This document shows, piece by piece, positions 4,868-9,760 of a stretch of DNA of 9,760 nt (positions are counted from its first letter, which is position 1; each line of letters opens with the position of its first letter). The stretch is taken from contig CBINGZ010000077.1 in assembly GCA_966250335.1 (NCBI GenBank), positions 1-9,760 on the forward strand. The letters are read 5' to 3'. The notes under the pieces were generated by a model. That model worked only from the letters and a program-made list of their open reading frames with translations. It made no database searches and was not told the DNA's origin. This stretch comes from OLB7 sp966250335 (GTDB lineage: Bacteria > Bacteroidota > Ignavibacteria > OLB7). The position numbers were made by a program, and so were the translations under genes.

Positions 4868-7597
4868 ATGACTTCCCGCGAGCTTCGGCAATCGTTTCTC
4901 GACTTCTTCAGGGAGCGTGGACACACGATCGTCCCTTCGGCTCCCGTGATCCCGCACGGCGATCCCACGCTCTATTTCACGAACGCGGGGATGAACCAGT
5001 TCAAGGATGTCTTTCTGGGAACCGGCAGGCGCGACTACAGCAGGGCCGCCGACACCCAGAAGTGCGTCCGCGTCTCCGGCAAGCACAACGATCTGGAGGA
5101 GGTGGGGCACGATACCTACCACCACACCTTCTTCGAGATGCTGGGGAACTGGTCGTTCGGCGATTACTACAAGCAGGAGGCGATCACCTGGGCATGGGAG
5201 CTTCTGACCGGGGTCTGGGGACTCCCGAAGGAGCGTCTGCACGTCACGGTCTACAGGGCCGAGGACGGCAGCTCGCGCGACCAGGAAGCCTACGACATCT
5301 GGACCACGCAGACCGATATCGACCCGACCCACGTCCACTGGTTCGGCGCCAAGGATAATTTCTGGGAGATGGGGGAGACCGGCCCGTGCGGTCCCTGCTC
5401 GGAGATCCATGTCGACCGCACCCCCGACGGAACGGGGGGGCCGCTGGTGAACGTCGGCGTGCCGGAGGTGATGGAGATCTGGAATCTCGTCTTCATCCAG
5501 TTCAACCGTCGCCCGGACGGATCGCTGGAGGAGCTGCCGGCCCGGCATGTCGACACCGGCATGGGGTTCGAGCGGATCTGCGCCGTGATCCAGGGGAAGT
5601 CGAGCAACTACGACACCGACATCTTCGCGCCGCTCCTGGCCGAGATCGAACGGATCTCCGGTCACCCCTATCTGGATGATCTGAACGATCGCCCCAGTAT
5701 CGCAATGCGGGTGATCGCCGACCACGTCCGCACCCTCTCGTTCGCGATTGCCGACGGCGCCGCTCCGGGGAACGCCGGTCGCGGCTACGTGCTGCGGCGT
5801 CTGCTGCGGCGCGCCGTCAAGTACGCCTATATCGAACTCGGAGTAAAGGAGCCGATCCTCCACAGGCTTGTGCCGATCCTGGTCGAGACGATGGGGGATG
5901 TCTTTCCGGAGATCGCCGAGCGGCGGGGATATATCGAGAAGATCATCCGCTCCGAGGAGGAGAACTTCGGCACCACGCTCGAACAGGGGGTGCGCGGGTT
6001 CGAGACGAAGGCGCGCGAGGCGTTCGCCGTCGCCTTCAACAGCCAGGGGCGCTCCAACAGCCAGGTGGAGATCACCGAGGAAGGCGTCCATCTGGTGACG
6101 GCCGGCGGAGAGCCGGAGCGCTGGAGCTGGTCGCAGATTCCGGATCTGCTCGGGAAGCCTGTGCAGCTTGCCGCCGCCGACGCGTTCCTCCTCTACGATA
6201 CGTTCGGCTTCCCGCTCGACCTGACGCAGCTCATGGCGCGCGACAAGGGGATGGAGGTCGACGTGGCGGGTTTCGACTCGCTGATGGATGAACAGAAACG
6301 TCGCGCCAGGGAGGCGCGGAAGCAGGTCTCGCAGGAGGCCATGTCGCTCGCCGTCGAGGGGGAGACGAACTTCGTCGGCTACGATGAATCGAGCATCGAT
6401 ACGGCGATCGTCGCCGTCACCGACCGTGGAGTCGTGCTGGAGTCGACGCCGTTCTATGCCGAGATGGGAGGCCAGGTCGCCGATCACGGATCGATCGTGG
6501 TGGCAGGGGAGCGGTACGGCGTGACCGACGTGCAGAAGGTCGGCGGGCTCTTCCTCCATGTTCTTGAAGGGAGCGACCCGGAAGCCGTCGCCGGCGACAA
6601 GGTTCGCGCGGAGATCGACACCGAGAGGCGCTCCGCCGTCGAGCGGAACCATTCGGCCACCCATATCCTGCACGAGGCGCTTCGCCGCGTGCTGGGGAGC
6701 CATCTGCAGCAGGCGGGCTCCCTGGTGGCGCCCGATTATCTCCGGTTCGACTTCAACCATTTCGCCAAGGTCTCGGAAGGGGAGCTTCAGGAGATCGAGG
6801 CGATGGTCAACGCCAAGATCCGCGAGGCGATCACCGTCGTGACCGAGGAGGTCCCGATCGAGCTCGCCAGGAAGATCCCGAACGTCAAGATGTTTTTCGG
6901 CGACAAGTACGGATCGCGCGTGCGGGTGGTGACGATCGATCCGGCCTTTTCCGCCGAGTTCTGCGGCGGCACGCATGTGGAGAACACGGCCGAGATCGGG
7001 TATCTGAAGCTGGTGTCGGAAGGGAGCGTGCAGTCCGGCGTGCGCCGGATCGAGGCTGTCTCCGGCCGGACGGCCGACGATCTGCTGCTCCGCCGGTATG
7101 CCGAAATAGACCGTCTTTCGAGAAAGCTCGGGGTCTCCGATCGCGAGCTCTACGCCAGGGTGGAGGCGCTGCTGGAGGAGAAGAAAACCCTGGAGCGGGA
7201 ACTGGCCCAGGCGCGGCACGCCGCGTCGGCCGGCGGCATCGACGCGTTCGTGAGCGGCGCGAGCGATCTGGAGGGGATCAGGATCGCGACGGGTCGGGTG
7301 GAGGCTCTCGACCAGGATGCCCTGAAATCGCTCGGGGATGAGCTCCGCAACCGGCTCCGTTCCTCCGGGATCGGGGTGCTCGGCGCCGAGATCGACGAGA
7401 AGGCGCAGTTCGTCTGCGTCGTCACCGACGACCTGACGACCCGCTTCCCCGCCGGAAAGATCGTCGGGGCGGTGGCGAAGATCGTGGGCGGCGGCGGCGG
7501 CGGGAAGGCGCACATGGCGACTGCCGGCGGGCGTGACGCCGGGAAGATGGAGGAGGCCCTGGGAAGCGTACCGGAGATCGTGGCGTCGATGCGCTGA
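4868..7597 (+). CDS. alaS: Alanine--tRNA ligase
   Basis: The enzyme charges tRNA-Ala with alanine and hydrolyses mischarged Ser- or Gly-tRNA-Ala; it acts in the cytoplasm. The class II catalytic core fills residues 1 to about 240, with KHNDLEEVG (72-80), HHTFFEMLGNWSFGDY (85-100), TGPCGPCSEIH (171-181) and the motif 3 sequence DTGMGFER (229-236). The editing domain has the zinc/active-site motifs H595-SAT-H599 and C699-GGT-H703. A coiled segment at about 765-785 leads to the C-Ala domain with its glycine-rich GGGGGGKAHMATAGG (874-888). At 909 residues it is longer than the usual 870-880. The excess lies at about 388-435, just before LYDTFGFPLDLT. No Shine-Dalgarno sequence precedes the ATG. 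Its substrate tRNA-Ala lies just under 1 kb upstream on the same strand. Confidence 0.98.
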   Translation: MTSRELRQSFLDFFRERGHTIVPSAPVIPHGDPTLYFTNAGMNQFKDVFLGTGRRDYSRAADTQKCVRVSGKHNDLEEVGHDTYHHTFFEMLGNWSFGDYYKQEAITWAWELLTGVWGLPKERLHVTVYRAEDGSSRDQEAYDIWTTQTDIDPTHVHWFGAKDNFWEMGETGPCGPCSEIHVDRTPDGTGGPLVNVGVPEVMEIWNLVFIQFNRRPDGSLEELPARHVDTGMGFERICAVIQGKSSNYDTDIFAPLLAEIERISGHPYLDDLNDRPSIAMRVIADHVRTLSFAIADGAAPGNAGRGYVLRRLLRRAVKYAYIELGVKEPILHRLVPILVETMGDVFPEIAERRGYIEKIIRSEEENFGTTLEQGVRGFETKAREAFAVAFNSQGRSNSQVEITEEGVHLVTAGGEPERWSWSQIPDLLGKPVQLAAADAFLLYDTFGFPLDLTQLMARDKGMEVDVAGFDSLMDEQKRRAREARKQVSQEAMSLAVEGETNFVGYDESSIDTAIVAVTDRGVVLESTPFYAEMGGQVADHGSIVVAGERYGVTDVQKVGGLFLHVLEGSDPEAVAGDKVRAEIDTERRSAVERNHSATHILHEALRRVLGSHLQQAGSLVAPDYLRFDFNHFAKVSEGELQEIEAMVNAKIREAITVVTEEVPIELARKIPNVKMFFGDKYGSRVRVVTIDPAFSAEFCGGTHVENTAEIGYLKLVSEGSVQSGVRRIEAVSGRTADDLLLRRYAEIDRLSRKLGVSDRELYARVEALLEEKKTLERELAQARHAASAGGIDAFVSGASDLEGIRIATGRVEALDQDALKSLGDELRNRLRSSGIGVLGAEIDEKAQFVCVVTDDLTTRFPAGKIVGAVAKIVGGGGGGKAHMATAGGRDAGKMEEALGSVPEIVASMR

Positions 7598-7624
7598 GCG
7601 GTTATTCGGCTCATGAAACAACGT

Positions 7625-7670
7625 GCGGCGGATCGTGTTCTCCTTGGAACATGGTCCGCCGCCTTCGTTT
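7625..7670 (+). terminator. Intrinsic terminator after alaS
   Basis: Left arm GCGGCGGATCGTGTTC (7625-7640) pairs along its full 16 bases with GAACATGGTCCGCCGC (7647-7662), counting two G-U pairs, around a 6-base loop. CTTCGTTT follows. The stem starts 28 bases after the alaS stop. The stem is strong but the T-run is interrupted, so termination may be partial or assisted. Confidence 0.7.
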
Positions 7671-7692
7671 CGCGCCGCCGTTGCGCGTGTTG

Positions 7693-7765
7693 AACGTTCC
7701 ACGATGATCCGGGCTCCCATGAGGGAGGGCCGGGGAAAACCTCCGGCAACCGGTTGTGGAACGTT
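7693..7765. repeat. Inverted repeat AACGTTCCAC / GTGGAACGTT
   Basis: AACGTTCCAC at 7693-7702 is repeated in exact inverse as GTGGAACGTT at 7756-7765, 53 bases apart. Between them, and overlapping the right arm, is a second perfect palindrome, CAACCGGTTG (7747-7756). Both touch the -35 of a candidate promoter, an arrangement compatible with operator sites. Confidence 0.45.
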
Positions 7766-7782
7766 TTACATTGTCGTAACAT
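7754..7782 (+). promoter_or_regulatory. Candidate promoter
   Basis: TTGTGG (7754-7759), a 17-base spacer and TAACAT (7777-7782) resemble a sigma-70 type promoter on the plus strand. The TAnnTTTG element seen near 3723 and 3823 is absent. If used, the leader of the surface-protein gene would be about 465 bases, or the product would be a separate small RNA. Confidence 0.3.
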
Positions 7783-7872
7783 AGCGCGTTGCCGTCCAAA
7801 GCGGTGACAAACCATTCGAATCGGGCCCCTTGTTGGCCCTTGTCAAGGTCGGATTACCCGACGAGCCCCGGC

Positions 7873-7903
7873 CTCCCGAACGGCATGGCGTACATGCCGG
7901 GAG
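7873..7903 (+). repeat. Bulged hairpin in the non-coding interval
   Basis: CTCCC, a 4-base bulge GAAC, then GGCATG, loop GCGTA, CATGCC and GGGAG form 11 pairs. No T-run follows, so it is a structural element rather than a terminator. Confidence 0.4.
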
Positions 7904-7940
7904 CGTCCGTAGACCCAGTGCCTCGATCCTCCGAGGAACG

Positions 7941-8140
7941 GCTACCCCCTGTTTCCCGGCCGCGATCATACGGCATCCACCTCTCGGACAACCCATCGGC
8001 GCCGCGGGCAGCCTCCATGCCTGACAGTTTCGTATTCCCGCACACTTCGACCGTCGGAAGCGGCTACCCCCCGTGGACCGGCGGCTTGAGGGAAGAACGG
8101 GAGAGGCGGGACTGATCCCTGCCGCAGATCATGCTACCCC
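7941..8140 (+). repeat. Three dispersed copies of GCTACCCC
   Basis: GCTACCCC occurs at 7941-7948, 8063-8070 and 8133-8140. The first two share the longer form CGGCTACCCCC and are followed by GGCCG or CCGGCGG-like sequence within about 20 bases. The spacing (122 and 70) is irregular, so it is not a CRISPR array. It may be repeated RNA loops or chance. Confidence 0.3.
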
Positions 8141-8240
8141 ATGAACGGACGGCGGGAAGACCGGCGGATGACGTCGGGCACTCAACCTTTTCAATCAAAA
8201 CCAGGAGTTCGGTTCGGTCCTACACACTTCTTTCCGTTAA

Positions 8241-8246
8241 AGGGAG
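8241..8246 (+). promoter_or_regulatory. Shine-Dalgarno site of the surface-protein gene
   Basis: AGGGAG lies 7 bases before the ATG at 8254 and is preceded by AA. It is the only clear Shine-Dalgarno site in the window, and it fixes the start upstream of a good signal peptide. Confidence 0.6.
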
Positions 8247-8253
8247 TAGTCCT

Positions 8254-9760
8254 ATGCGTTTTTCCAAACTTCTTCGGCTGCTGTTGTTGACAATGGCGGC
8301 CAGCCCCGTTATGTGGGGACAGAACCCTCCGGGGTTCTCACCGCCGATGGTGCGGATTCCGTGGAACAATTACACTGTTTCCCGGATTCCGAACAGCTAC
8401 CAGACGATCATCGGCCAGTCGGGCACCTACGTGATACCGGGGACCTCCGGCGTTCGAGGGGGAGGGACACTGAACAACTTCTACCTCACGAACAACAACG
8501 GCGGCAACGTCGGTTTTCCGTTCTTCTTCCTGAACAACTACTATTCGTCGGTTCAGGTCGATCCCGCCGGGTATATCTCGTTCAACGGCGCTCAGTACGG
8601 AGGTTCGACGGCGTTCGGTCTGGGCGCCCAGCCGTATCAGCTTCAGTATCAGACGTCGACCTGGAATCCGACCTGGTATGCGTACGAGGATCGTGTTCTG
8701 ATGGTGTACTGGGGAGACTTCCAGTCGGCGGGGGTCACGAGTCCCACCGGCGCGGTCTACTACCGTGCGGAGGGGACGGCGCCGAGTCGCGTCATGACGT
8801 TCGAATGGCGCGTCCAGGGGACCAACTATCCGTTCGGACGTCCCGGCAACTTCCAGGCGAGGCTCTATGAGAGCCCGCCGGGGAAGGTCGAGTATCACTA
8901 CGGACCGAACTCGATCGACCGTTTCATCCCGGGACCGGGGCGGACCGGCATGGGGGCGGCCGTCGGCATCAAGAATCGCGGCCAGGTCAGCCAGCGCGGC
9001 ACCAACGGCCCGCTTCCGGTCAACGACGAGAGCAAGCTCCTGCTTCTTCTCAACCCGGATCAGGTCCGCGATACCCTGGCGATCACCACGCTCCGCACGT
9101 TCAGCTGGCAGGGGAACTGGGCGTACACTCCTGAAATCAACGCGATGGAGATGACGTACGCCCTGCCGGTGACCGCCTACCGCGCCTCCCCCTATTTCCA
9201 CTATGCCTTCCCGACGCGGGACGGCCAGCAGATCGGCTACCGGATCGTTCCGGTGATCGACGACGTGGCGGGGGAGAGGATCTGGTTCACCCCGACCAGG
9301 AAGGCGGATGTCTATCTGTCGGGATCGAGCATCACGATCAACGCGGAGCTGCTGAACGTCGGCCGGAACATCCGGCAGAACGTTTCGGTCAAGACGCTGG
9401 TCTATCGTGATCAGGATCTTACCAATCCCGTCGCGACATTTACCGGACTCACCGCCTTCCCGAACCCGACGGCCCAGAACGGCACGTCGACGATTGTGGC
9501 GGGCCAGTTGACCACACCGCTGACGAACACCACCGGCATCTATACGATCAAGGTGATCGCGGAGCTTCCGGACGATCAGGATGTCATGAACGACACGGTC
9601 ACCGGCCGGTTCTTCATCTCCAAGTCGAACGACGCGGCGATGTGGGAAGTGCTGCAGCCGATCCCCCCATCGTTCCCGCTCTTCTATCAGTATCCCGTCG
9701 GCGTCGGCGTGCCGATCGAGGCTCGCTTCCTGAACATGGGATTCAACTCGCAGGAAGATG
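8254..9760 (+). CDS. Secreted surface protein with CARDB-like repeats, 5' part
   Basis: The frame is open from the ATG at 8254 to the window edge (502 codons, no stop). Residues 1-22 form a signal peptide: a basic start (MRFSK), a Leu-rich core (LLRLLLL) and likely cleavage near VMWG-Q. The next part is a beta-rich region with Asn- and Tyr-rich strands. VGFPFFFLNNYYSSVQVDPAGYISFNG (about 86-112, quoted in two halves: VGFPFFFLNNYY, SSVQVDPAGYISFNG) resembles the common Bacteroidota strand pattern of FPFxFNGxxYxSVxVxxNGxISF. Residues about 350-455 look like a CARDB-type adhesion repeat: ITINAELLNVG, then YTIKVIAELPDDQDVMNDTVTG. A second repeat seems to begin near 460. Such proteins are usually long, exported through the Sec system, and often carry a type IX secretion tail, which would be beyond the edge. 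Its exact function is unknown. Confidence 0.75.
   Translation, partial: MRFSKLLRLLLLTMAASPVMWGQNPPGFSPPMVRIPWNNYTVSRIPNSYQTIIGQSGTYVIPGTSGVRGGGTLNNFYLTNNNGGNVGFPFFFLNNYYSSVQVDPAGYISFNGAQYGGSTAFGLGAQPYQLQYQTSTWNPTWYAYEDRVLMVYWGDFQSAGVTSPTGAVYYRAEGTAPSRVMTFEWRVQGTNYPFGRPGNFQARLYESPPGKVEYHYGPNSIDRFIPGPGRTGMGAAVGIKNRGQVSQRGTNGPLPVNDESKLLLLLNPDQVRDTLAITTLRTFSWQGNWAYTPEINAMEMTYALPVTAYRASPYFHYAFPTRDGQQIGYRIVPVIDDVAGERIWFTPTRKADVYLSGSSITINAELLNVGRNIRQNVSVKTLVYRDQDLTNPVATFTGLTAFPNPTAQNGTSTIVAGQLTTPLTNTTGIYTIKVIAELPDDQDVMNDTVTGRFFISKSNDAAMWEVLQPIPPSFPLFYQYPVGVGVPIEARFLNMGFNSQED

Larger units (their letters stand above)
7671..8253. other. Apparently non-coding interval between alaS and the surface-protein gene
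   Basis: No convincing gene is seen here on either strand. The short open frames give low-complexity Pro/Arg/Ser-rich peptides with no family motifs. I looked for, and did not see, the conserved cores of SRP RNA, RNase P RNA or a tmRNA/tRNA end. Structured elements are present: an inverted repeat around a candidate promoter (7693-7782), the palindrome CCTTG-T-CAAGG (7838-7848), a hairpin at 7873-7903, and three copies of GCTACCCC. The interval could hold a small RNA or a long 5' leader for the gene that follows. Confidence 0.5.

Noticed and set aside
4106..7720. A 1204-codon open frame on the minus strand
   Set aside because: It is antisense to def and alaS, which have full sets of family motifs, and it runs into tRNA-Asp and the terminator. 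The same codon-bias effect explains it.
7789..8115. A 108-codon plus-strand frame in the interval after alaS
   Set aside because: It has no ribosome site, a Pro/Ser/Arg-rich translation and no family resemblance. It contains the hairpin and repeat elements instead.
7941..8140. GCTACCCC copies as a CRISPR array
   Set aside because: The repeats are only 8-11 bases, spacing is irregular (122 and 70), and no cas gene is present.
8313..9201. Plus and minus open frames overlapping the surface-protein gene
   Set aside because: They are shadows. The frame starting at 8254 has a Shine-Dalgarno site, a signal peptide and a coherent beta-rich sequence.

Overview
The window looks like a piece of a G+C-rich bacterial chromosome, most likely from the Bacteroidota/Chlorobiota (FCB) side of the tree. 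Three observations point there. Two divergent promoters carry exact matches to the Bacteroidota -7 element TAnnTTTG. Most gene starts lack a Shine-Dalgarno sequence. The right-hand gene encodes an exported, Asn/Thr/Tyr-rich surface protein with CARDB-like repeats, of the kind common in these phyla. No phylum can be fixed without a search.

Left third (1-3683, minus strand): a large iron-sulfur/flavin oxidoreductase. The N-terminal 831-residue part is a GltD / dihydropyrimidine-dehydrogenase-like [4Fe-4S]-FAD-NAD(P) module. The C-terminal part (at least 367 residues, cut by the window edge) is a PyrK/ferredoxin-reductase-like electron-transfer module. The two parts are in the same reading frame. 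They are separated by one TAA codon at 1188-1190 and 28 further open codons before the next ATG. As far as I recall, homologues are a single polypeptide, so this is a split gene, a lesion or sequencing error, or a readthrough case. The gene is driven by its own TATGTTTG promoter.

Middle (3798-4144, plus strand): a divergent promoter leads into tRNA-Ala(GGC) and tRNA-Asp(GUC). The tRNA-Ala 3' acceptor strand is immediately followed by its perfect complement, and a small hairpin lies between the two tRNAs.

Centre (4154-7670, plus strand): a strong terminator-like hairpin, which competes with an alternative hairpin, leads into def (peptide deformylase) and alaS (alanyl-tRNA synthetase, 909 residues with an extra segment of about 45 residues). 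A hairpin terminator follows. tRNA-Ala, its synthetase and deformylase therefore form a compact translation cluster.

Right (7671-9760, plus strand): about 580 bases of apparently non-coding DNA hold inverted repeats, a candidate promoter, one good hairpin and three scattered GCTACCCC copies. After it comes the 5' part (502 codons) of a secreted surface protein that runs off the window. No mobile element, CRISPR array or rRNA was seen. I found no wholly new system. The best leads are the in-frame stop in the oxidoreductase, the tRNA-Ala trailer hairpin and the switch-like leader of def.
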